Assembly: GCA_963722575.1 (NCBI GenBank)
Contig: CAVRNR010000006.1
Span: forward strand, 682,001 to 746,000
Length of the DNA stretch: 64,000 nt
DNA from: Fen-178 sp963722575
GTDB taxonomy: Bacteria > Acidobacteriota > Terriglobia > Bryobacterales > Bryobacteraceae
Direction: 5' to 3'
Part shown: in pieces, positions 42,873-51,525 of the stretch
How the letters are laid out: every line of letters begins with the position of its first letter
Position numbering within the stretch: the first letter of the stretch is position 1
Program-made: the position numbers and the translations under genes
The notes under the pieces: generated by a model
Database searches by the model: none
The model's input: only the letters and a program-made list of their open reading frames with translations
Told to the model about the DNA's origin: nothing

Positions 42873-45767
42873 ATGAATCGACGTCAAGCTCTGAAGGCGA
42901 TCCCCGCAACATTGCTGGCTACCCAGGCAAAAACTAGGAGTGGCGCAGCCAAGCAAACAACCCCGTTGAAGGTTTATGGGCAACTTCTGAATCCGCGGGG
43001 GCATCCCGACGACGCCCGCCGCAGCGTGAAGCCGCCTGACTGGGGCGTCTTTGGGAATCAGGCGCACTTCACCACGATGCGCCAGTTCCAGATTCGCGAT
43101 AATAAGCTTGTCAATTACGCTGACGATTTCGAGCGCTATACCAAGACCTTCGACTTGGGTGATGTGATCTGGCCGAACTCCAGATTTCTAACCGCTACTA
43201 ACATTCCCGACATGGTTGAGGAGATGAAGCGTCGGAATCTGTTCCTGTATGAAATTTGGGGCTATGTGCCCGGCTCCGGACCCGGGCAATGGCACCAATT
43301 TACATTTTCGCCGGAGACAGCTAGCTTATTCCAATCGAAGCTTGGCGATCATTGGCTTGGAATGGATATGGGCGAGCAGGACGGTCGCTATGTAATAGCC
43401 TATGCCGCAGAGATGTATCCGTCTTCAGGCGACCGTCTCCTCCAGTATCTCAACTTCCACAACCACGTGGAAGGAATCGGAAATGACCTGGGCAACAAAA
43501 TGGCGGCACTGGTTACAATTCCCTTCGGACACTATTTAGTGAAGGAAGGTCTGTACACGATGGTTGGAGCCGAGGCTGCCCAGAAGCACCCGAACGCGCA
43601 GGTCTTCTACGCGTTCAATCGGGGAGCAGGCAAACAGTACGGTGTTCCCTGGTTCGGCAACGCCTCCATCTACAACCGGTGGGGGGGCAAGAGATACGGT
43701 CCTCGAGGGACGCCAACAAGAGGGACCAGCCTGGCTCTGATGAAACGCCTGCTGTATAGCCACATCTTGTATAATTCCGTGGTTGTGGGATTCGAGGATG
43801 GATGGTTTGATGGCGACCAATTGTCACCTATCGGACGGATTCAGCAGGCGGCGCAAAAGTGGGTTCGGGAAGTCGGCCAGCCCGGCGTGATGCAGACTCC
43901 AATCGCCGTCATGAACGATTTCTATACAGGCTGGATTTTTCCCGATTACAACAACATCCTCTATCGCGTCTGGGGCAATCTGCCATATGGTCCGGGTGAT
44001 TACCTTATGAACGATGTCTTCGATATGCTGTATCCGGGATATCGAGATTCGTCGTTCTTTCACGATGAACAGGGTTTCGCCACCGCGACACCATATGGTG
44101 ATTCAGCCGACGCCCTCCTCAGCGATGCTCCTGGCTGGTTGCTCTCCCGCTACCCAGTGCTGGTCGTGGCAGGCGAGCTATCGGGAGGTTTAGAAATCCG
44201 AGACAAGCTTCAGGCGTACGTCGAGCAGGGAGGGAGGTTATTTATTACTGCCGGCTCTCTTCGAAAGCTGCCCGGTGGATTAGCTGGAATCCAAAGTCAA
44301 GGGCGTCCGAGGAGTTTCAGCGCCGGACAAAGAATATCGGTTGGAAGTAGTTCTCTCACCGAGGATCAACCATTCGATCTGTTCCCGATTCTCTTTCCTC
44401 GCGCCGCTAGGATTCTTGCTAGTGTGAACGGGACGCCAGCGATAGTTGAGACGGGCGCCGGGAAGGGGTCCGTCACGGTGTTTGCCAATCCTTTCGGGGT
44501 CTCATCGGCCAGCGCAGTCAAAGAACCGGTTGTACGCGTGGAAGACAAGCCACTGCCCAATCCCTATCCAATGCTGCGGCACGTGCGAACTGTGCTTGCG
44601 GCCGCATTCCAAGGACAGAAATACTTCGATGTCGGGGACGGTCTCTCATTAATTACCTGCCGCCGCGGCAAGGGGGATTATACGCTTGGGATCTCCAACA
44701 ATTCGCTGCGGGAATTGCCGATGCGTATTGTTTCAAATGTGGGACCGATCAAGTCGGTTGAGGAACTGCCCCTCGACCAATCGGAAAAGCAAGCCGTCGG
44801 CTATTTGCCAGGGGGCTTTGAGAAGGCGCCGATCGGAGTCAGCGGGAAGGACACCATCGCCGGTGCCGACATTCGAATATTTCGGGTTCGCGTGGAAGAG
44901 ACTGGTGTCGAGGAACTGCCTCATGCGGTCCCGCCGCCTAACCCCAAAAGCAGATTCCTACCCCTTCGAGGCATGCGAAGGATTCAGGATGAGATTCTCT
45001 CACGGCCCACGTTCTTTCAACACTTTGACGGAGTCTCCGTGGACTGGAAGTATTTGGCCGACCGCGAACCCGGCACCCTTCAAAAAGAAGCCGGCTGGCT
45101 CGGGCTGCAGAAGGTACGAGTGCTTGTTGATTTGACTTCGGGCATCAACCTCTTTCCCGATCTGCGCCTGGTGAACAATATTGAATCGGAATACCGGCGC
45201 AGTATGGAGTCGATACGGAACGTCGTGGCGAAGATGCCAGCCATCGGCGCGCACGATCTTCTCCTATCACTTCACAAACCGGTGGAGAACAACATCACCC
45301 TGGCCGATCAGTGGAAGGGATTCGAGGACTCGGTGCGAGAGATTTGTCGTGATGCGGAATCCAGTCAAATTACCGTTTACCTTCGTTTCGCATCCGGCAA
45401 CAAGCTGCCACGCGACCTAGATGAAGCGCTGGGGTTTATCGAGAGGGTGGGCGCGCGGAATCTGCGGCTCGCTCCGAGCACAGCGCTGTTGCTGGAATCG
45501 CGGGCGGACGCTCAGCAACTTGCCGCAAAGCTAAAAGAACACGTTGGGTGGTGGCTCCTAAACACGCCCGCGACGGATGTCGCTGGTCGCCTGTGGAATG
45601 AGTACGGTCCAGTCGCTGGTTCCGGGCGTGAGAAGGAACTGACAGCGCTTCTCGATATTGACCCTGATTTACCGATGCTGGCCGATGTGGCGTACTCAAG
45701 CCAAGATCAGGAGTACGCCGATGCGGTCGCACTCGACGTAATCCAGCGTGATTTACGTCCGCACTAG
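42873..45767 (+). CDS. Large protein of a carbohydrate locus, probable glycosidase-like (unassigned)
   Basis: A 964-residue protein that I cannot assign to a named family. The N-terminus (MNRRQALKAIPATLLA) has an RR pair but weak hydrophobicity, so Tat export is possible rather than sure. Residues ~60-400 look like an alpha/beta barrel (FLYEIWGYVPG, LGMDMGEQDGRYVIAYAAEM, VVVGFEDGWFDGD). Residues ~420-480 (WLLSRYPVLVVAGELSGGLEIRDKLQAYVEQGGRLFITAG) resemble the amidotransferase-like domain of some galactosidases. A second barrel-like region may follow (~760-950). DNA is visibly AT-richer than the flanks and the gene is bracketed by direct repeats, so recent acquisition is likely. A good AGGAGG lies upstream. 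Confidence 0.55.
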   Translation: MNRRQALKAIPATLLATQAKTRSGAAKQTTPLKVYGQLLNPRGHPDDARRSVKPPDWGVFGNQAHFTTMRQFQIRDNKLVNYADDFERYTKTFDLGDVIWPNSRFLTATNIPDMVEEMKRRNLFLYEIWGYVPGSGPGQWHQFTFSPETASLFQSKLGDHWLGMDMGEQDGRYVIAYAAEMYPSSGDRLLQYLNFHNHVEGIGNDLGNKMAALVTIPFGHYLVKEGLYTMVGAEAAQKHPNAQVFYAFNRGAGKQYGVPWFGNASIYNRWGGKRYGPRGTPTRGTSLALMKRLLYSHILYNSVVVGFEDGWFDGDQLSPIGRIQQAAQKWVREVGQPGVMQTPIAVMNDFYTGWIFPDYNNILYRVWGNLPYGPGDYLMNDVFDMLYPGYRDSSFFHDEQGFATATPYGDSADALLSDAPGWLLSRYPVLVVAGELSGGLEIRDKLQAYVEQGGRLFITAGSLRKLPGGLAGIQSQGRPRSFSAGQRISVGSSSLTEDQPFDLFPILFPRAARILASVNGTPAIVETGAGKGSVTVFANPFGVSSASAVKEPVVRVEDKPLPNPYPMLRHVRTVLAAAFQGQKYFDVGDGLSLITCRRGKGDYTLGISNNSLRELPMRIVSNVGPIKSVEELPLDQSEKQAVGYLPGGFEKAPIGVSGKDTIAGADIRIFRVRVEETGVEELPHAVPPPNPKSRFLPLRGMRRIQDEILSRPTFFQHFDGVSVDWKYLADREPGTLQKEAGWLGLQKVRVLVDLTSGINLFPDLRLVNNIESEYRRSMESIRNVVAKMPAIGAHDLLLSLHKPVENNITLADQWKGFEDSVREICRDAESSQITVYLRFASGNKLPRDLDEALGFIERVGARNLRLAPSTALLLESRADAQQLAAKLKEHVGWWLLNTPATDVAGRLWNEYGPVAGSGREKELTALLDIDPDLPMLADVAYSSQDQEYADAVALDVIQRDLRPH

Positions 45768-45847
45768 GTTTTCGGGGCTCGTGGACGAGGCCCAACGCCC
45801 TGGAAGTTGGAGGCGAATAAGCCATATCCAGGCCGACGTAGTAGCTC

Positions 45848-45884
45848 CCGGAGTTCCGACGGTGACGAGGGTAAGCAGATGTTG
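45848..45884 (+). repeat. 37-bp direct repeat, right copy
   Basis: Partner of 42754-42790 with three changes (CGG to TAA in the middle). It lies 80 bp after the stop of the enclosed gene and immediately before the fucosidase remnant. Confidence 0.85.
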
Positions 45885-45897
45885 AAGCGAACTTGGC

Positions 45898-46095
45898 GTG
45901 TCGAGCCGCGAACTCCGTATCCAATCGCTCGGTATGACGCCTAAGCTTCTTGACCGCTCCATCGAATCGATCGCTCTGCTCGGCAGCAGCGAAAAGCTCG
46001 AATGGAAACAAGGTGATGACGCATTGTACATCTCGCCACCCCACTCCACGCCCTCACCCGAGGCATTGGTCTACAAGGTGAACCTCACGGTTTGA
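45898..46095 (+). pseudogene. C-terminal remnant of a GH29 alpha-L-fucosidase
   Basis: The frame LRIQSLGMTPKLLDRSIESIALLGSSEKLEWKQ... (20-residue parts only are quoted elsewhere) and then DDALYISPP...EALVYKVNLTV corresponds to the last ~60 residues of the GH29 beta-sandwich: compare ELLGHKGKLKWTQ and YAVTFKIALA in the intact copies. The barrel is absent, and an in-frame stop lies at 45883. It is a leftover of a fifth fucosidase gene. Confidence 0.65.
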
Positions 46096-46139
46096 GCAAC
46101 TGCGCGAATTGCTGACGGATTATGGGCCCATTCTGCCAA

Positions 46140-46175
46140 CTGGCGGTCGATATGCACTTCAGAGTTGCTCTTCAT
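46140..46175 (-). pseudogene. 5' remnant of a second epimerase gene
   Basis: On the minus strand ATG 46175 opens MKSNSEVHIDRQL, matching MKTNSEVHIDREL of the intact epimerase (41191-42237). Homology ends after ~12 codons. Upstream sequence, including the promoter, is also homologous. The fragment faces the fucosidase remnant. Confidence 0.7.
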
Positions 46176-46206
46176 GTCTAGATGACCGATGCAGTAAGCG
46201 ATAATT

Positions 46207-46235
46207 ATGATACAGAAGGCGATCCTGGTTGTCCA
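46207..46235 (-). promoter_or_regulatory. Orphan duplicate of the epimerase promoter
   Basis: TGGACA (46230-46235), 17-bp spacer, TATCAT (46207-46212) on the minus strand, at the same distance from the dead ATG as in the intact copy at 42268-42296 (31 versus 30 bp). It appears functional in form but now drives only remnants and the antisense side of 45.8-46.2 kb. Confidence 0.6.
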
Positions 46236-46368
46236 TAGCGTTGCCCCGAATTTCCAGCGCCATCAGGATATAAGTTATTTAGATTCAGTTTATTATCGAA
46301 ATCTATGAGATTGTCGTAGGGAGCTTTGCACAGCCGCACAGCTACCGTTACAGCTTTGATATTTTTCG

Positions 46369-46397
46369 TTGACTTTATCGATGTATCCTGATATGCT
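46369..46397 (+). promoter_or_regulatory. Promoter of the TonB-type receptor gene
   Basis: TTGACT (46369-46374), 17-bp spacer, TATGCT (46392-46397), 39 bp before ATG 46437. It diverges from the orphan promoter at 46207-46235. Confidence 0.6.
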
Positions 46398-46436
46398 AAT
46401 CTGGATTGCAACCACTATTTGGAGGTTTAGAAGATC

Positions 46437-49400
46437 ATGCAACCCTCTCGGCTTGTCCAGCCATTCCAGGCAACAGCCCCGCAAGTTATTGATTCTTCAG
46501 CCAAGTGCGCCAACGCGGCTCCATGCCTGCAAAAGGGCTTCGCCTTTGCGGCATTCCTGCTGGCGGCCTTCCTAACCATTCTGTCCACGTCGGTCTTCGC
46601 CCAACAGGAGGCTACCATATCCGGCATCCTGGCCGACCCATCCGGAGCCGGCGTGCCAGGCGCCACCCTGACCCTGACGAGCCAGGACACCACGGCTGTC
46701 GTCGGGACGCAGAAGTCCGACGCCAGCGGGAACTTCGCTTTTCAGGCCGTCCCGGCGCCGGGTACCTACACCATTTCCGTTCAGGCCGCCGGTTTCGCGC
46801 GGCTCGAACAAAAGGACATTGTCGTCACGGCCGCTGAGAGAAGGTCCGTCGGGACGCTCGCCCTGGCTGTCGGCAGTGCCACCGAGTCGGTGACCGTAGA
46901 AGCCAGCGTCACTCCCGTTCAAACCGAAAGCGCGGAACGTTCGGGCGACCTTGACAAACAAGAAATCAGTGCTCTGCTCGCTCGCGGATTGAACTTCAAC
47001 GGGCTCATGAGGAGCCTGCCGGGAATTTCCGGAGCTACCGATCCGAACACGCCAGGCGAGGTATTTGCGCCATATGGGAGCATCAACGGAACGCGCTGGA
47101 GCGCCTCGATTCCGACTATGAATGGAGTCATGGCCTCCGATCCATCCAGCCAGGGTCAGCTTGATGCAACTGAAGCTACGGATGCATTATCCGAAATCCA
47201 CATTAACACTTCGAACTATCAGGCTGAATATGGCCAAAGTGGCGGAGCTACCATCAATTTGGCGACCAAGGCGGGCACGAAGGAATTTCATGGCGATATA
47301 TATGCCTATCTCCGTAACGAGGATCTAAACGCCAACGACTTCTTCAACAATCGCAGCAATGTCATAAGACCGAGGTATAGATATGCGATTGGCGGCGGTA
47401 GCATCGGAGGGCCTCTGTACGTCCCATTCTGGAAGAAGTTCAACGCTTCCAGGAACAGGGTGTTCTTCTTCTTCAACGATCAATACTCTTACTCGGGTAT
47501 TCCTAACGGGCTGGTACAAAACACCATGCCCACGGCTCTGGAACGCGCCGGTAATTTCTCTCAGAGCCTCACCGTGGGCGGCGCCTTGATTCCCATCAAG
47601 CAGCCCAGTACGGGTACCCCGTACCCTGGCAACATTATTCCGGCCAGCCAGATTAGCACTTACGGGCAGGACCTCCTCAGCATCTTCCCCCTGCCGAACT
47701 TTACCAACAGGGCCATTAGCGGCGGCAACTACAATTACCTGTTCCAGGAGACTCCCGTAAACCGCACCAATAACTATACTTACAGACTGGACTTTAACTT
47801 CACGGACAAACTCCGCATGTACGGACATATGAATCAAATCAATACTGACCAGAGAGGCTACGCGGTTGGCGGAACTCCTGGCCCGAGTTGGGGACTGGAC
47901 AAGGGTTTTTACGATACCCGGATTGAAACCCCATCAATCAACTTGATATACGATATCACCCCTACGTTGATTAACGAAACGACTTTGGGCGTTCATCACT
48001 GGGATGAACCTGGTGGTCCGATCGATCAATCGCAGTGGGCCAAGATTCAACGGTCCACCTATGGTCTCCAGGGGTTGGGGCAATGGTATCCAAGCGCCAA
48101 TGGAAATAATGTCATACCGTTCATGAGTTTTTCCGATGTTCCGAGTGCGGCTGGATTTAGTACGGACAACCGCTTTCCAATTGATGGCGGGACTACCATT
48201 TTCACCATTATCGACAACGTCACCAAAGTTGTCGGCAAACACACGTTTAAGGCGGGACTCGATATCTATGTTTCTCGGATTTGGAAGGGCAATCCCGCGA
48301 ACGCATATGCAGGCAATTTCGCGTTTGGCCACGATGTGAACAACCCGCTGGATACAGGCTACGGCTATGCGAACGCCATCGCTGGGGTTTTCGACACGTA
48401 TACGGAAAGCCAGAAACGCATCGGCGCGGATTGGCGCGAACGGTCATACGAAGAGTATGCACAGGATTCGTGGAAGGTAAACCGGAAATTCACCTTAGAG
48501 TTGGGAGTGCGCTTTACAACGCGGCTTCCGTGGTGGCAGCGGCAAAATCTCATGGCCGGCTTCAGCTCCACGGCCTGGAACCCGGCCCAGGCATCTGTGC
48601 TCTATGCTCCCGGCCTAAACTCGGCGGGAGTGCGCATCGCGGTGAACCCGGTGACAGGGGCGCAGTTGCCTGCCGTCTATATAGGCGCGCTTGTGCCCGG
48701 AGTGGGCAATCCCGCGGATGGAATGATAGTTGCCGGTCAACCTGGAGTGCCACGGGGCCTCAGCAGTTACCAAGCCCTCGTTGCAGCACCCAGAATTGGC
48801 TTTGCGTGGGATCCGTTCGGCAATGGGAAAACAGCCGTCCGGGGAGGGTTCGGAATCAGTTACCTGCCGACCAGCTTGACCAACCAGTATCAGCAGGACC
48901 CACCGCTCACGTATACACCGACGACCTACTATGGAACACTCTCCACGTTCTTGAACAGTGCGGGCACTCTCTTTCCCGGCAGTGCGTCGGGAGTGAACGA
49001 TTCCAAAATGGCATCCAGCTATAGTTTCAGCACTGGCGTCCAGCGGGAGGTCGGCTTTGCAACGGTGATTGATGTCGCTTTTGTCGGCAATTTGGGGCGT
49101 CACCTTAGGATGTCCCAAAACCTGAACCAGCTTCCATACGGTGAGAGGTTTCTCGCCAGCAGCCAGGACCCAACGCTGCCCGGCAAGCCGCTTGCCGACA
49201 ATTTCCTTCGGCCCTACGTTGGCTTAGGGAGTATCACCTACTCGGAGCCGATCGGAAACTCGAGCTACTATGCTCTCCAGACCCAGGCGAACCGGAGGTT
49301 TTCACACGGGCTGGAGTTCAAGGCGAATTGGACCTGGTCCAAAGCCATGGATTACGGTTCAACCGACGGAAACGGGATATCTGTCTATGCGAGCCGAGTC

Positions 49401-49988
49401 CTGCTTGACTACGGTGAAGCGTCATTTGACCGACCCTTCATCGCGAATTTCTCGTGGCTCTATGAGCTTCCGGGATCTCAGCATCTGCGCAATCCGTTTG
49501 CTGGCGCCGTCTTAGGGCATTGGAATGTGTCGGGGACAACCACCTTCGCCAGTGGCGCTCCCACCGGCGTCAGTTTTAGCACTGTAAGCGGCGCCGATTT
49601 GATCGGCGGCGGCGATGGGCAGAGAATCAATGTCAACGGCAATCCGCAGTTGGGATACGGCGACCATTCCCTTACCAGGTGGTTTGATACGAGCGTGTTC
49701 TCGCAACCCGCGCTGGGCTATATCGGAAGCGCTGGCCGGGATATGTTTCTAGGTCCTGGACAGAACCAGTGGGACCTGGCGGTATTCAAGAATGTCCGCA
49801 TTCACGAGAGAGGCCAGATTCAAATTCGTGGTGAGTTCTACAATGCTTTCAACCACGCTCAATGGTCGGGTGTGAATACGTCGGCAAAGTTCGACAACAA
49901 CTTGAATCAGACCAACTCCCTGTTCGGCCAGGTAACCTCATCCCGCGGCCCCCGCGTGATACAGTTTGCTATGAAAGTCGGCTTCTAG
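46437..49988 (+). CDS. Oar-like TonB-dependent receptor of the fucose locus
   Basis: A 1183-residue protein: long signal segment (hydrophobic core ~35-55, STSVFAQQ), carboxypeptidase-regulatory domain (~58-145; ATISGILADPSGAGVPGATLTLT), plug (~150-290; INGTRWSASIPTMNGVMASDP, QAEYGQSGGATINLATKAG) and a large barrel ending VIQFAMKVGF. GGAGG lies upstream of the ATG. Position between the epimerase/fucP operon and three fucosidase genes suggests that it imports fucosylated oligosaccharides across the outer membrane. DNA is less GC-rich than the TonB gene at 14865, supporting a different origin. No SusD-like partner is present, as usual for Acidobacteria. Confidence 0.88.
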   Translation: MQPSRLVQPFQATAPQVIDSSAKCANAAPCLQKGFAFAAFLLAAFLTILSTSVFAQQEATISGILADPSGAGVPGATLTLTSQDTTAVVGTQKSDASGNFAFQAVPAPGTYTISVQAAGFARLEQKDIVVTAAERRSVGTLALAVGSATESVTVEASVTPVQTESAERSGDLDKQEISALLARGLNFNGLMRSLPGISGATDPNTPGEVFAPYGSINGTRWSASIPTMNGVMASDPSSQGQLDATEATDALSEIHINTSNYQAEYGQSGGATINLATKAGTKEFHGDIYAYLRNEDLNANDFFNNRSNVIRPRYRYAIGGGSIGGPLYVPFWKKFNASRNRVFFFFNDQYSYSGIPNGLVQNTMPTALERAGNFSQSLTVGGALIPIKQPSTGTPYPGNIIPASQISTYGQDLLSIFPLPNFTNRAISGGNYNYLFQETPVNRTNNYTYRLDFNFTDKLRMYGHMNQINTDQRGYAVGGTPGPSWGLDKGFYDTRIETPSINLIYDITPTLINETTLGVHHWDEPGGPIDQSQWAKIQRSTYGLQGLGQWYPSANGNNVIPFMSFSDVPSAAGFSTDNRFPIDGGTTIFTIIDNVTKVVGKHTFKAGLDIYVSRIWKGNPANAYAGNFAFGHDVNNPLDTGYGYANAIAGVFDTYTESQKRIGADWRERSYEEYAQDSWKVNRKFTLELGVRFTTRLPWWQRQNLMAGFSSTAWNPAQASVLYAPGLNSAGVRIAVNPVTGAQLPAVYIGALVPGVGNPADGMIVAGQPGVPRGLSSYQALVAAPRIGFAWDPFGNGKTAVRGGFGISYLPTSLTNQYQQDPPLTYTPTTYYGTLSTFLNSAGTLFPGSASGVNDSKMASSYSFSTGVQREVGFATVIDVAFVGNLGRHLRMSQNLNQLPYGERFLASSQDPTLPGKPLADNFLRPYVGLGSITYSEPIGNSSYYALQTQANRRFSHGLEFKANWTWSKAMDYGSTDGNGISVYASRVLLDYGEASFDRPFIANFSWLYELPGSQHLRNPFAGAVLGHWNVSGTTTFASGAPTGVSFSTVSGADLIGGGDGQRINVNGNPQLGYGDHSLTRWFDTSVFSQPALGYIGSAGRDMFLGPGQNQWDLAVFKNVRIHERGQIQIRGEFYNAFNHAQWSGVNTSAKFDNNLNQTNSLFGQVTSSRGPRVIQFAMKVGF

Positions 49989-50063
49989 CTGCCTCCGGCG
50001 TACCGCTGACGATGCAGTCGCGCCCATTCGGTGGACGTGGCTGCGTCGTTCGCACGGGACAAA

Positions 50064-51440
50064 ATGAAGAGAATTGCGACCACCACCAGGGTCACATGGG
50101 CTTTATTAATGATCCTGGGCATGATATCCGCCGCCCGAGCCCAGCAGTCGATGGTTTCCGACGATCGAGCGGCTTCGCGCATTGCTTGGTGGCGCGACGC
50201 TAAGTTCGGTCTTTTCATGCATTGGGGTGTCTATTCCATTCTCGGCCGCGGCGAATGGGTGCAATGGAACGAGCAGATTTCGGTCACCGAGTACGCCAAA
50301 CTGGCCGCCCAATTTCATCCAGACAAGTTCGACCCCGACGCCTGGGCTGCGATTGCCAAAGCGGCTGGCATGAAGTACACCGTGCTTACTGCGCGCCATC
50401 ATGATGGGTTCGCATTGTTCGACGATCCGGGCAGCGATTTTACGGCCATGAAGTCGGCGGCTCACCGCGACTTCGTTGCCGCCTACGTGAACGCCGTCCG
50501 CAAGGCTGGGCTGCGCGTCGGTCTTTATTATTCGCCGCTCGACTGGCGATTCCCCGGTTTCTTCTTCCCCGATCTCTACCGGGCAAGCGCCGTGGAGATG
50601 CGCGCGCAGTATCATCGCCAACTCAACGACCTGGCCTCTCATTACGGCAAAATCGACATCCTCTGGTTCGACGGCGGCGGCGTCGATTGGCTGGGGTTCG
50701 GCGGCGTCGGCTTCAAAGGAGGATGGAGCGGGCGGCCAAGGGGTCAGCACTACTCCGGTTCGTTCTCCTGGCAGGACGATCAAGCGGTCGGCAATCTAAG
50801 GAAGCTTCAGCCGTCGATCATCATTAACAACCGCACCGACGCCCCAGCGGATTTTCAATCGCGTGAAGGCGACCGCGCCATGGGCAGTTTCGACAACCAG
50901 CACCCCTGGGAACTTTGCACGACCCTGACCAACGGAGCCTGGGGCTATCAACTGAACGCCAAGGTCAAGCCGCTGAACGATGTCATTCGCCTGCTGGTTG
51001 GCGCCGTCGGACGCGACGGAAATCTGCTGCTCAACGTGGGCCCGCGTCCCGATGGACAAATCGCGCCGGAACACGCCGCGCGTCTCCGCGAAGTTGGCGA
51101 TTGGCTCAAGCGGTACGGCCAGAGCATTTATGCCACCCGTGGCGGCCCCTATCTGCCGGGCGACTTTGGCGTTTCAACCTATCGCGACAGGACGATTTAT
51201 CTGCATATCCTCAATCCCAGCGGCAAGACGCTTTCGCTTCCGGCTCTTCCGGCCAGGATACTGAGGTGCTCCAGCCTCACCGGGGGAAGCGCCACCTGTA
51301 AACAAGCCAGTAATTCCGTGGAGATTACGCTGAACGGGAATGCGGATGCCGTCGATACCATCGTCGCGCTGACACTGGCATCGCCGGCGGCGGAAATCAA
51401 GACAATCGCCACTCCAGTTGCCGGCAATGGAGTACGATGA
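50064..51440 (+). CDS. Alpha-L-fucosidase (GH29), classical type
   Basis: A 458-residue protein with signal peptide (hydrophobic ~8-25, AARAQ). It contains WWRDAKFGLFMHWGVYSILGRGEW, YTVLTARHHDGFALF and the nucleophile D203 in ILWFDGGG, and ends with a C-terminal sandwich. It resembles the mainstream GH29 enzymes more than the three paralogues at 34801, 51526 and 55423, so it probably has a different linkage preference. ATG 50064 (MKRIATTTRVTW) is preferred to 50031 because the extra residues precede the signal peptide. It follows the receptor gene by 75 bp on the same strand and is probably in the same transcript. Confidence 0.92.
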   Translation: MKRIATTTRVTWALLMILGMISAARAQQSMVSDDRAASRIAWWRDAKFGLFMHWGVYSILGRGEWVQWNEQISVTEYAKLAAQFHPDKFDPDAWAAIAKAAGMKYTVLTARHHDGFALFDDPGSDFTAMKSAAHRDFVAAYVNAVRKAGLRVGLYYSPLDWRFPGFFFPDLYRASAVEMRAQYHRQLNDLASHYGKIDILWFDGGGVDWLGFGGVGFKGGWSGRPRGQHYSGSFSWQDDQAVGNLRKLQPSIIINNRTDAPADFQSREGDRAMGSFDNQHPWELCTTLTNGAWGYQLNAKVKPLNDVIRLLVGAVGRDGNLLLNVGPRPDGQIAPEHAARLREVGDWLKRYGQSIYATRGGPYLPGDFGVSTYRDRTIYLHILNPSGKTLSLPALPARILRCSSLTGGSATCKQASNSVEITLNGNADAVDTIVALTLASPAAEIKTIATPVAGNGVR

Positions 51441-51525
51441 ATGCGGCAGTCAAATTGCGGCCCCCGCGTGGTGCGGCCGGACCAGGGCGGTTCAAGCAGG
51501 AACATTTATAGGAGGCAATGAGTTC

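Noticed and set aside
45436..46044. 202-residue minus-strand frame at the end of the 42873 gene
   Set aside because: It overlaps the end of the real gene and both the direct repeat and the fucosidase remnant, and has no start signal or domain.
46437..49988. SusC/SusD-type polysaccharide utilisation system
   Set aside because: The receptor is Oar-like and no SusD-like lipoprotein gene is in the window.
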